From the NCBI GenBank assembly GCA_964402685.1, contig CAYODE010000064.1:1-19048 (forward strand): DNA of 19,048 bases, given 5' to 3'. The notes below the pieces were generated by a model. The model did no database searches. It saw nothing but the letters and a program-made list of their open reading frames with translations, and was not told the DNA's origin. Position numbers and translations under genes: made by a program. The stretch comes from Aestuariivita sp964402685. Its GTDB lineage: Bacteria; Pseudomonadota; Alphaproteobacteria; Rhodobacterales; Rhodobacteraceae. Position 1 is the first letter of the stretch. Each line of letters begins with the position of its first letter. Below are positions 9,228 to 16,224 of this stretch, one piece after another.

Positions 9228-9255
9228 TTGGAACTGCGGGTGGGTTTCGCTATGA
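9220..9255 (+). CDS. possible 11-codon coupling ORF (MSDWNCGWVSL)
   Basis: GGAGG at 9209-9213 sits six bases before an ATG at 9220, which overlaps the end of the ATPase gene. This frame runs only eleven codons and stops at TGA 9253-9255, which itself overlaps the permease start as ATGA (9252-9255). The layout is what a translational relay would look like: ribosomes finishing the ATPase restart at 9220 and then at 9252. The best ribosome site in the junction belongs to this tiny frame rather than to the permease. Alternatively it is a remnant of an earlier permease start or pure chance. No function is claimed. Confidence 0.3.
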   Translation: MSDWNCGWVSL

Positions 9256-10334
9256 TCCGCGTGGAAAAACGCCCTCAACCCTCACAATTCTGGTCTGCCG
9301 CGACGCCCGTGGTAGCCGTGCTTGCGACCATGGTGGCCGGGGGGCTGCTGTTCGCCACCTTGGGCAAGGATCCCCTGACTGCGATACGCACGATCTTTTG
9401 GGATCCCCTGTTCGGTGAGTTCGCCTTCTTTTATCGCCCGCAACTGTTGATCAAGGGGGGGCCTTTGATCTTGATTGCAATTGGGCTCTCTTTGGGGTTT
9501 CGCGCCGGGATCTGGAATATTGGTGCCGAGGGGCAATACATCATGGGGGCCCTTGTGGGGGCGGGTGTCGGGCTCGCATTTTACCCGCTTGAGGCATGGT
9601 ACATCTTCCCTCTGATGGTTTTGGGTGGCGCGTTTGGGGGCTGGGCTTGGGGCATGATCCCTGCCCTTTTGAAAGTCCGGTTTGGGACGAATGAAATCCT
9701 CGTTTCCCTGATGCTCGTTTATGTGGCTGAACAATTCCTGGCCTCTATGGCCTTGGGGTTATTAAGAAACCCGGAGGGGTTTGGGTTTCCCGGATCGCGC
9801 AACCTACAGCAATATGCCAGCGCACATAATGCCGAACTGATCGCAGGCAGCGGTATGCATTGGGGCGTTCTAACCGCGTTTCTTGGCGTGATCTTTGCTT
9901 ATATCCTGCTGAACCGGCATATGCTGGGCTACCAGATCCGTCTAACGGGCGAAGCGCCCCGCGCCGCAAGGTTCGCAGGTGTGAACCCAGCGCGCCTGAT
10001 CCTGTTTTGTCTGGGGACATCCGGTGCCTTAGCTGGGTTGGCCGGGCTGTTCGAAGTGTCGGGTCCCGCGGGTCAGATCACAATCGATTTCAACGTGGGC
10101 TACGGGTTCACTGCGATCATCGTGGCCTTCCTTGGCCGGTTGCACCCGGTCGGCATTCTGCTGGCTGGGTTCCTGATGGCGCTCACCTACATCGGTGGGG
10201 AAATTGCGCAAAGCCAGTTGGGCTTGCCCGCCGCAGCGATCCAGGTGTTCCAGGGAATGCTCTTGTTCTTCCTCTTGGCCTTTGACCTGCTCACAAACTA
10301 TCGCTTTAGACTGCGCGTACGGGAGGCAGCATGA
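9252..10334 (+). CDS. ABC transporter permease 1 (NupB/YufP-like, BPD_transp_2 family)
   Basis: This is an inner-membrane permease of the BMP-dependent importer, about 360 residues with several hydrophobic segments. The first is at the N-terminus (VVAVLATMVAGGLLFATLG); others include LILIAIGLSLGF, FPLMVLGGAFGG, LTAFLGVIFAYILL, FCLGTSGALAGLAG, and a hydrophobic C-terminal stretch. FRAGIWNIGAEGQYIMGA is the conserved family motif and is mirrored in permease 2. I chose ATG 9252 (MIRVEKRPQPSQFW) because it gives a basic N-terminus just before the first membrane segment. A TTG at 9228 would add eight residues with a poorly spaced ribosome site. It ends by overlapping the next small gene by ATGA. 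It pairs with the product at 10705 as a likely heterodimer. Confidence 0.91.
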   Translation: MIRVEKRPQPSQFWSAATPVVAVLATMVAGGLLFATLGKDPLTAIRTIFWDPLFGEFAFFYRPQLLIKGGPLILIAIGLSLGFRAGIWNIGAEGQYIMGALVGAGVGLAFYPLEAWYIFPLMVLGGAFGGWAWGMIPALLKVRFGTNEILVSLMLVYVAEQFLASMALGLLRNPEGFGFPGSRNLQQYASAHNAELIAGSGMHWGVLTAFLGVIFAYILLNRHMLGYQIRLTGEAPRAARFAGVNPARLILFCLGTSGALAGLAGLFEVSGPAGQITIDFNVGYGFTAIIVAFLGRLHPVGILLAGFLMALTYIGGEIAQSQLGLPAAAIQVFQGMLLFFLLAFDLLTNYRFRLRVREAA

Positions 10335-10699
10335 GGCTTTTGGTTGCCATAACCGCAATGTGTTTGGCCATGCCAGTCCAAGCAGCGCAGTGGTTTTGCC
10401 AATCCGCTCTGGAGGCGCAAAGCGAACCGCAATCCGCGATAGCGTTCCGCTTAATCCTCGACGATGTGGGAAAATTTCAAGCCGAAGGTCGCCGTGGTTC
10501 AGGTGGGTTCGGTTGGGAAGGCCAATACACCCGTTATGATGACCACATGGCCTTGATCGGTGCGATGACCGCCGATACCGGGCCAATCGAGGCGCGCGCG
10601 CTATCCGAACTTGTGCAAGACGATGTGTTGATCTTGGCACTGCAAGAAAACGCAAAGCAGCCCTTGACGGTGCGCTGCCTGCGCCACGATTTGAGGTAA
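10331..10699 (+). CDS. small exported protein of unknown function inside the transporter operon
   Basis: I do not recognise the family. The product is 122 residues with a clear Sec signal peptide (LLVAITAMCLAMPVQAAQ), probably cut after Ala18 or Ala19. There is no acylated lipobox cysteine in the right place, so it should be soluble in the periplasm. The mature part of about 103 residues has two cysteines at its two ends, C23 (QWFCQS) and C116 (TVRCLR), which could pair as one disulfide closing the domain. The middle is rich in Gly and aromatics (GSGGFGWEGQYTRY). GGGAGG at 10320-10325 and a four-base overlap with permease 1, then a five-base gap to permease 2, place it firmly in the same translation chain. 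It may assist the importer or act separately on envelope purines; that is a guess. Confidence 0.82.
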   Translation: MRLLVAITAMCLAMPVQAAQWFCQSALEAQSEPQSAIAFRLILDDVGKFQAEGRRGSGGFGWEGQYTRYDDHMALIGAMTADTGPIEARALSELVQDDVLILALQENAKQPLTVRCLRHDLR

Positions 10700-10704
10700 C
10701 CGCG

Positions 10705-11625
10705 ATGGACCTGACATCAATCAATCCTGTTCTGCTGGTGGCCTCACTGATGGTGGCGGCCACGCCCATTCTATTGGCAGCTATTGGCGAGTTGGTGGTG
10801 GAAAAGGCGGGTGTGCTGAACCTGGGCGTTGAGGGGATGATGATCACCGGCGCGATTTGCGGCTTTGCCCTGGCGGTGGAGACGGGATCGCCCTTTGTGG
10901 GTTTTGTGAGCGCCGCTATCGGCGGGGCCCTCTTATCGCTGCTTTTCGTGATACTGACGCAATATGCGCTGGCTAACCAGGTGGCCAGCGGTCTGGCGTT
11001 GACCCTGTTCGGATTGGGCTTCAGTGCCCTTTTGGGGCAGGACTATGTGGGTTTGAAGCCACCGCCGACGCCACGCCTCGATATCCCGGTTCTAAGCGAT
11101 CTGCCGGTGGTTGGCCCGATCCTCTTTTCCCATGATGCGGTGCTCTATCTTGGGATCGCACTGACAGCGGCGGTATGGGCTTTGCTGAAGTACACGCGCG
11201 TCGGCCTTGTATTACGCGCAGTGGGTGAAAACCACGACGCGGCCCATGCGTTGGGGTACAAAGTTGTGCGTATTCGAGTGCTTGCAATCATGTTCGGCGG
11301 GGCATGTGCGGGATTGGGCGGCGCCTACATCAGCCTGATCCGTGTACCCCAATGGACCGAAGGCATGACGGCCGGTGTGGGCTGGATCGCCCTGGCCTTG
11401 GTTGTCTTTGCCAGCTGGAAACCCTGGCGGGCGCTGTTGGGTGCCTATTTGTTTGGCGGTGTCACCGTAATGCAGCTGAATTTGCAGGCAGCAGGCGTTG
11501 CCATTCCTGTCGAGTATCTGGCAATGTCGCCCTATCTGATCACCATTGTGGTGCTTGTCATTCTTTCGGCTGACAAAAGCAGCGCGCCTGCTTCGCTTGG
11601 CCGAATTTTCCATGCCTCGAACTAG
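10705..11625 (+). CDS. ABC transporter permease 2 (NupC/YufQ-like, BPD_transp_2 family)
   Basis: This is the second inner-membrane permease of the importer, 306 residues, very hydrophobic. It starts outside the membrane with MDLTSINPV, followed by membrane segments such as LLVASLMVAATPILLAAIG, MITGAICGFALAVE, VSAAIGGALLSLLFVILT, YLGIALTAAVWALL, IALALVVFASW and YLITIVVLVILSA. EKAGVLNLGVEGMM (near residues 33-46) is the family motif corresponding to AGIWNIGAEGQ in permease 1. VLRAVGENHDAAHALGY is the cytoplasmic coupling-type loop. GAGGT lies seven bases before the ATG, five bases after the small exported gene. It is shorter than permease 1, as in other NupBC-type pairs. The binding protein gene follows 29 bases on. 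Confidence 0.92.
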   Translation: MDLTSINPVLLVASLMVAATPILLAAIGELVVEKAGVLNLGVEGMMITGAICGFALAVETGSPFVGFVSAAIGGALLSLLFVILTQYALANQVASGLALTLFGLGFSALLGQDYVGLKPPPTPRLDIPVLSDLPVVGPILFSHDAVLYLGIALTAAVWALLKYTRVGLVLRAVGENHDAAHALGYKVVRIRVLAIMFGGACAGLGGAYISLIRVPQWTEGMTAGVGWIALALVVFASWKPWRALLGAYLFGGVTVMQLNLQAAGVAIPVEYLAMSPYLITIVVLVILSADKSSAPASLGRIFHASN

Positions 11626-11654
11626 AGGCCAAAGACCAACTTGGGGGAACCTGA

Positions 11655-12731
11655 ATGAAACTAAAAACTTTGTTGACCTCTGCCGTCGTGGCACTGGGTC
11701 TGGCCACAACAGGTTTTGCGCAAGACAAAACCAAAGTGGGCTTTGTTTATGTCGGGCCTGTCGGTGACGGCGGCTGGACATTCACACATGACCAAGGCCG
11801 TAAAGCGGTCGAAGCCGAATTCGGCGATGCCGTGGAAACCGTGTTTGTCGAAAACGTGGCCGAAGGTCCTGATGCCGAACGTGTATTGACTCAGATGGCG
11901 CTTGATGGGGCCGATCTGATCTTTACCACATCCTTTGGCTATATGGATGCAACCAACAACGTGGCCGCCAAATTCCCGGATGTGAAGTTTGAGCACGCCA
12001 CAGGCTACAAGCGCTTGCATCCGAACGTTTCCACCTATTCCGCGCGCTTTTACGAAGGTCGCGCGGTTCAAGGGCACATCGCGGGAAAGATGACGGAGTC
12101 GAACATCATCGGCTACATCGCGTCCTTCCCCATTCCTGAGGTGATCCGGGGTATCAACTCGGCCTACATCCATGCCAAGAAAGCCAACCCTGATGTCGAA
12201 TTCCGCATTGTCTGGGTCTACACATGGTTTGATCCTGCGAAAGAAGCCGACGCGGCCAAAGCGCTGATCGAACAAGGCGCGGACGTTGTTTTGCAGCACA
12301 CAGACTCCACAGCGCCCCACGCGGCCGCACAAGAAGCGGGTGGTGTTGTAACCTTTGGCCAAGCCTCTGACATGTCGCAATACGCGCCATTCCCACGCGT
12401 CAGCGCGATCCTGGACCTCTGGGGTCCCTACTATGTAGAGCGCACCCGCGCGGTGAAGGACGGCACGTGGTCCAGCGTAGATACCTGGAACGGCATCAGC
12501 AAAGGCATGGTGGGCATTGGTGAGATCACCGATGCGGTCCCTGCCGAGGTCAAAGCCGAAGCACTGGCATTGAAAGAAGCGCTGCGCAGCGGTGAATATC
12601 ATGCCTTTACCGGCCCGATTAACAAACAAGATGGTTCGGCATGGCTGGCCGACGGTGAAGTGGCCGATGACGGCACTCTTGCCGGCATGACCTTCTATGT
12701 CGAAGGCATCGAAGGCGAGATCCCGAACTGA
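11655..12731 (+). CDS. BMP-family substrate-binding protein of the purine ABC importer
   Basis: This is the periplasmic receptor of the transporter (BmpA/PnrA/Med family, known to bind purine nucleosides in several bacteria). The product is 358 residues with a signal peptide of about 22 residues (TLLTSAVVALGLATTGFA, then Gln23). There is no lipobox, so it is a soluble receptor rather than a lipoprotein, as expected in an alphaproteobacterium. The binding-fold start KVGFVYVGPVGDGGWTFTHD holds the conserved Asp and an aromatic that would stack on a base. DLIFTTSFGYMDAT and GADVVLQHTDSTAPHAAA are family-like. GGGGGAA upstream gives a strong ribosome site, fitting the need for excess receptor. 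It is the last gene before the terminator. The ligand is inferred as a purine from xdhABC linkage and family. Confidence 0.93.
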   Translation: MKLKTLLTSAVVALGLATTGFAQDKTKVGFVYVGPVGDGGWTFTHDQGRKAVEAEFGDAVETVFVENVAEGPDAERVLTQMALDGADLIFTTSFGYMDATNNVAAKFPDVKFEHATGYKRLHPNVSTYSARFYEGRAVQGHIAGKMTESNIIGYIASFPIPEVIRGINSAYIHAKKANPDVEFRIVWVYTWFDPAKEADAAKALIEQGADVVLQHTDSTAPHAAAQEAGGVVTFGQASDMSQYAPFPRVSAILDLWGPYYVERTRAVKDGTWSSVDTWNGISKGMVGIGEITDAVPAEVKAEALALKEALRSGEYHAFTGPINKQDGSAWLADGEVADDGTLAGMTFYVEGIEGEIPN

Positions 12732-12734
12732 TTC

Positions 12735-12748
12735 TGTTTCTAGAAACA
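12735..12748. repeat. 14-base perfect palindrome TGTTTCTAGAAACA
   Basis: This self-complementary sequence begins four bases after the binding-protein stop codon and ends six bases before the terminator stem. It could be a protein site, a small extra 3' hairpin with little loop, or chance. I see no second copy in the window. Confidence 0.4.
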
Positions 12749-12754
12749 CATCGG

Positions 12755-12781
12755 AAGGCCCCGCCAGCGCGGGGCCTTTTT
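12755..12781 (+). terminator. rho-independent terminator of the xdh-transporter operon
   Basis: A ten-base-pair stem (AAGGCCCCGC pairing with GCGGGGCCTT) closes a CAGC loop and runs directly into a T-rich tract (five T, CC, three T). It lies 23 bases after the binding-protein stop. On the opposite strand the stem is followed by few T residues, so it should act mainly on plus-strand transcripts and only weakly on the facing gene. Confidence 0.88.
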
Positions 12782-12797
12782 CCTTTCGATATCCGCC

Positions 12798-13457
12798 TTA
12801 CGCAGCCAGCACGCGATAAATCGGTAGCAGATCATCAATGCGAGCGTTGAGCGCTTTGACCAAACCTACCTCTTCCCAGTTGTCAGGTATCGGCGCAGAG
12901 ACCGCCAAGGCTTTGCGCTTAAGGAGTTCGGCGTGTGGATGGTCGGGCGGATAAGGTTTCGGCACTCGTTTCAAGGCAGGTGGTCCCCAATCAGAAATCT
13001 CTGCGCCTGCAGACATCGCGGCCTTATCTAACGCTGCCTGAAGCACGTCACCGTGATCATCAATAAATTGGCGATATTGAGTCAGCGCATCCCCTTGCAG
13101 CCCCATGACGGCAACTCCCAGAATGAAGTATCCTTCACCCAGACCGAAGAACCAGCTTGGGGTAAGAGCATCGCCTTTGGTCGGCGACCACATCATGTGC
13201 AGATGCGTGTTGTAAGGCGTTTTGTCCTTTGAAAACCGCACATCGCGATGGATGCGAAAAAGCTTTGGTTTAACTGCGTCGCCAGTGCGCCGCGAAAGAT
13301 CCTCAGCAATGAGATCGTTGAAGAATTCCGCCGGTTTCTTGACTCCTTCGACATAGCGTTCCTTATGCGCCTCGTACCAATCGCGCGTGTTGTTCTGGGA
13401 TAGCTCGGCGAAAAAGGCGCGTGCGTCGTGGATCATGCTTTCAAATCCGTCCGCCAT
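12798..13457 (-). CDS. DUF2461 (TIGR02453) family protein
   Basis: This is a cytoplasmic protein of a conserved but uncharacterised family. The product is 219 residues, the usual size. The N-terminal part FFAELSQNNTRDWYEAHKER (15-34) and the central KLFRIHRDVRFSKDKTPYNT (65-84), followed by HLHMMW, are the family signature. There is no signal peptide or membrane segment. I chose ATG 13457 (MADGFESM) because AGGAGATG lies just before it and homology starts there; the frame is open 46 codons further up but without similarity, running into the neighbouring reductase gene. It faces the purine operon terminator and diverges from the aldo/keto reductase gene across 79 bases. Its biochemical role is unknown. 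Confidence 0.88.
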   Translation of the reverse strand: MADGFESMIHDARAFFAELSQNNTRDWYEAHKERYVEGVKKPAEFFNDLIAEDLSRRTGDAVKPKLFRIHRDVRFSKDKTPYNTHLHMMWSPTKGDALTPSWFFGLGEGYFILGVAVMGLQGDALTQYRQFIDDHGDVLQAALDKAAMSAGAEISDWGPPALKRVPKPYPPDHPHAELLKRKALAVSAPIPDNWEEVGLVKALNARIDDLLPIYRVLAA

Positions 13458-13536
13458 AAGCGCATCTCCTCTTGATTGGCTGCAGTCTGGTGCGATTGCC
13501 GTTGCACAAGTCTGGGGGCCGTGGCACCCCTTGGTC

Positions 13537-14472
13537 ATGACCAAGATCACAAGTTTAAGCGGAATTGCCATGGGCCGACTAGTGTTTGGCACCATGCAGT
13601 TTGGGGGCCGCGCGGATGAAGCGGCGTCGCGCGCAATGTATAAGGCATGCCGGGAAGCCGGGCTCGTTCATTTCGACACGGCGCATGTTTACACCGATGG
13701 CGCATCAGAGACACTTTTGGGTAAGTTCGTTGAAGCGGAACGGGAGGATGTGATCGTCGCGTCCAAGGTCGGTTACACGGGTGGCGCCGGTGCTGAAAAC
13801 ATGCGTGCCCAATTTGAAATCTCCCGCAAGCGGCTGGGGACGGACGTTGTCGACCTGCTCTACCTGCATAGGTTTGACGAGGACACCGACCTGCGAGAGA
13901 CGATGGAGTGCTTTGCCGAGCTAAGAGGAGCCGGTCAAATCCGCTATGTCGGCTTGTCGAATTTCGCGGCGTGGCAAGTGGTTAAAGCGCAATGGATTGC
14001 GTCCGAATTCGATCTGCGGATCGACGCCTTGCAACCGATGTACAACTTGGTCAAACGCCAGGCAGAGGTTGAAATTTTGCCGATGTGTGCGGACCAGGAT
14101 ATTGCAATTGCACCTTATTCCCCATTGGGCGGCGGTCTATTGACTGGAAAGTACGCGGCGGGCGGGTCCGGTCGCCTGAGCGAAGACGATCGTTATGCGG
14201 CGCGGTATGGGCTGGAGTGGATGCATCAGACGGCGCGTGACCTGACGGATATGGCTTCTGACGTTGGATGCGATCCGGCGACCTTGGCCGTTGCTTGGGC
14301 TATGCGACATCCTTCCGACCCAATGCCCATTATCTCGGCTCGCGATACAGAACAATTAGCCCCATCTTTGGCGGCGCTGAACTATCCAATGGATGACGCG
14401 TTGTACAAGAGGATCACGGAGTTGAGCAAAACTCCGCCCCCGGCAACGGATCGCATCGAAGAGATGTCGTGA
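13537..14472 (+). CDS. aldo/keto reductase
   Basis: This is an NADPH-dependent carbonyl reductase of the AKR superfamily, 311 residues, cytoplasmic. The (beta/alpha)8-barrel signatures are present in order: RLVFGTMQFGG near the start, FDTAHVYTDGASETLLG (46-62), VIVASKVGY (72-80), DLLYLHRFDED (106-116), VGLSNFAAWQ (138-147) and PYSPLGGGLLTGKY. The catalytic tetrad reads D47, Y52, K77 and H111, all intact. ATG 13537 has a poor ribosome site; ATG 13570 (MGRLVFGTMQ) is an alternative that would trim eleven residues, so the exact start is uncertain. Its TGA stop overlaps the GTG start of the next gene by four bases, so the two are coupled. The substrate cannot be told from sequence. Confidence 0.88.
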   Translation: MTKITSLSGIAMGRLVFGTMQFGGRADEAASRAMYKACREAGLVHFDTAHVYTDGASETLLGKFVEAEREDVIVASKVGYTGGAGAENMRAQFEISRKRLGTDVVDLLYLHRFDEDTDLRETMECFAELRGAGQIRYVGLSNFAAWQVVKAQWIASEFDLRIDALQPMYNLVKRQAEVEILPMCADQDIAIAPYSPLGGGLLTGKYAAGGSGRLSEDDRYAARYGLEWMHQTARDLTDMASDVGCDPATLAVAWAMRHPSDPMPIISARDTEQLAPSLAALNYPMDDALYKRITELSKTPPPATDRIEEMS

Positions 14473-15548
14473 GCGACTTCATTATCATAGGTGGCGGCAT
14501 CGCGGGGGTGTCTGCAGGGGCGCGCCTGTCGCTACTGGGCAAGGTCACACTTTTAGAAGCTGAACCTGCGCTTGGGTATCATGCGTCCGGTCGCTCCGCA
14601 GCGCTTTATGAGGCGAGTTATGGGTTGCCCACAACAGTGGCCCTAAACATCGCCTCTGGCGACTTCCATCGCGAGGCAAATGGGGGATACCTGTCCCCGC
14701 GCGGGCTTTTGGTAGTTGGTCACGCAGATCAGTCCGAACACTTTACGCACGACGTGCAAGACCTGACGCTTGAGCCGATTACGATTGAGGCAGCCTGTGC
14801 CCGCGTCCCGATCTTGGACCCTAAGAAAGTTGCGTTTGCGGGCTTCCACGAGGCGGCGTGGGACATCGACACCGACCGGATGATCCAGGATTTCGCCAAG
14901 GAAATCCGCGCCAATGGTGGCGAGGTTGTTGTTGGTGCGCCAGTGACGCAGATCTCGCGTGAGGGATCTGGTTGGATGGTGCACGCAGGTGAAGCCGAGT
15001 ATTCCGCAAAGATGCTAGCCAATGCCGCAGGCGCCTGGGCGGATCCGATTGCAGAAATGGCAGGTGTCGCGCCAATCGGCATCACGCCGCATCGCCGTTC
15101 CATGGCCCGGCTGCCCGCGCCCGGCGGTCATGACGTGGCCGATTGGCCGATGCTGATGGGCACGGGCGAGACATGGTATGCCAAGCCGGACGCGGGTAAG
15201 TGGCTTGTCTCCCCGGCAGAGGAAGACGCGACACATCCCCATGACGCCTGGGCCGACGACATGGTTCTGGCCGAGGGGTTGGCACGATACGAAGAGATGG
15301 TCAAAGAACCGGTGACCCGCCTCGAAACCAGTTGGGCGGGGTTACGCAGTTTCTCCCCTGATCGCGCTCTTGTTCTGGGGCCAGACCCCAACACGCCCAG
15401 TTTTATTTGGGTCGCTGGGCAAGGCGGATATGGGTTTCAGACCGCTCCTGCGGCCTCGCGGCTTGTGGCGGATTTGGTGGCGGGCCGCGTATCAGAATTG
15501 GAACCTGACATGGTCACTGGACTGCGCCCGGAACGGTTGCGTCAATGA
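14469..15548 (+). CDS. FAD-dependent oxidoreductase, D-arginine dehydrogenase (DauA)-like, DAO family
   Basis: This is a 359-residue flavoenzyme of the DAO fold, likely oxidising an amine or D-amino acid. IIGGGIAGVSAG (6-17) is the FAD dinucleotide motif; ANAAGAWADPIAEMAG (184-199) and WVAGQGGYGFQT (314-325) match DauA of Pseudomonas aeruginosa closely by my recollection. The carboxylate-binding residues of that enzyme (R222, Y249, R305) correspond to R210, Y237 and R293 here. In the N-terminal loop YHASGRSAALYEASYG, however, the positions of H48 and T50 are Leu46 and Glu48, while Y53 is kept as Tyr51. Amino acid substrates are therefore likely, but D-arginine itself is doubtful. The start is GTG at 14469, overlapping the reductase stop (GTGA). 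It overlaps the methyltransferase gene by ATGA. Confidence 0.85.
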   Translation: MSDFIIIGGGIAGVSAGARLSLLGKVTLLEAEPALGYHASGRSAALYEASYGLPTTVALNIASGDFHREANGGYLSPRGLLVVGHADQSEHFTHDVQDLTLEPITIEAACARVPILDPKKVAFAGFHEAAWDIDTDRMIQDFAKEIRANGGEVVVGAPVTQISREGSGWMVHAGEAEYSAKMLANAAGAWADPIAEMAGVAPIGITPHRRSMARLPAPGGHDVADWPMLMGTGETWYAKPDAGKWLVSPAEEDATHPHDAWADDMVLAEGLARYEEMVKEPVTRLETSWAGLRSFSPDRALVLGPDPNTPSFIWVAGQGGYGFQTAPAASRLVADLVAGRVSELEPDMVTGLRPERLRQ

Positions 15549-16195
15549 CCAGACGAAAGCTCCCCTCAATGGCATCCGTTGCACAAGCGCAAGAGGGCGA
15601 CAAACTGCATGCGCCTGCTGCTGCGCGGAATGCGAAGGCGATTATCGAACTACTGTCGCGGGTCGCCCCTCAATCGGGCAATGCTTTGGAGCTCGCAAGC
15701 GGCACTGGTCAGCATGTGGTGCAATTCGCAGCGGCTCTTCCACACCTCACATGGCAACCAACTGAAGTCGCGCCGGACAGGTTGAAAAGCATCGCAGCGT
15801 ATAGCGCGGAAACTGGCTCGGACGCGATCTTGCCGCCGCTGCTTCTGAACGCCACAGAACCGGGTTGGGGCGCCGAATACAGCGCCGATCTGGTTATTCT
15901 GATCAATCTCTCTCACCTCATCGGTGTGACCGAGTTTCAAACGCTACTCCAAGAAACTGCGCAGGCGCTGCGCGCTGGCGGTCAGTTCGTTCTGTACGGC
16001 CCTTTTATGCGCGACGGGCAGCTGATCTCTGACGGGGATCGGTCGTTTCATGCCAGTCTGACAGCCAGCGATCCCGAGATCGGATATAAGAATGACGTGG
16101 ATGTCGCCGACTGGATGGCAGACGCAGGGCTATGCCTTGCCGAAACAGTAGCGATGCCAGCCAACAACCTCGCCTTGATCGCCAAGCGGCGCTAG
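15545..16195 (+). CDS. DUF938 family class I SAM-dependent methyltransferase
   Basis: This is a 216-residue cytoplasmic protein. The DUF938/METTL26-type signature is clear: LHAPAAARNAKAI (21-33), motif I ALELASGTGQHVVQFA (47-62), the acidic strand end QPTEVAPDRL (71-80), LVILINLSHLIG and FVLYGPFMRDGQ. Motif I supports S-adenosylmethionine binding; the methyl acceptor is unknown for the family. ATG 15545 overlaps the stop of the FAD enzyme gene by four bases, and the ribosome site is weak, so translation is probably coupled to it. This makes it the third member of the reductase/dehydrogenase/methyltransferase set. A lipoprotein gene follows after 29 bases with its own good ribosome site. Confidence 0.88.
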   Translation: MTRRKLPSMASVAQAQEGDKLHAPAAARNAKAIIELLSRVAPQSGNALELASGTGQHVVQFAAALPHLTWQPTEVAPDRLKSIAAYSAETGSDAILPPLLLNATEPGWGAEYSADLVILINLSHLIGVTEFQTLLQETAQALRAGGQFVLYGPFMRDGQLISDGDRSFHASLTASDPEIGYKNDVDVADWMADAGLCLAETVAMPANNLALIAKRR

Positions 16196-16224
16196 TCTGT
16201 TCCTAACATCATAGGAGCAGGCAC

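Noticed and set aside
9228..9251. TTG start giving permease 1 eight more residues
   Set aside because: The GGAGG motif is about 14 bases away, too far for good initiation, and ATG 9252 gives a better N-terminus. It is kept as a possible alternative only.
11661..12749. A 362-codon open frame antisense to the BMP receptor gene
   Set aside because: The plus strand encodes a clear signal peptide and binding protein with a strong ribosome site. The antisense frame would run backwards through the 3' palindrome and has no family features.
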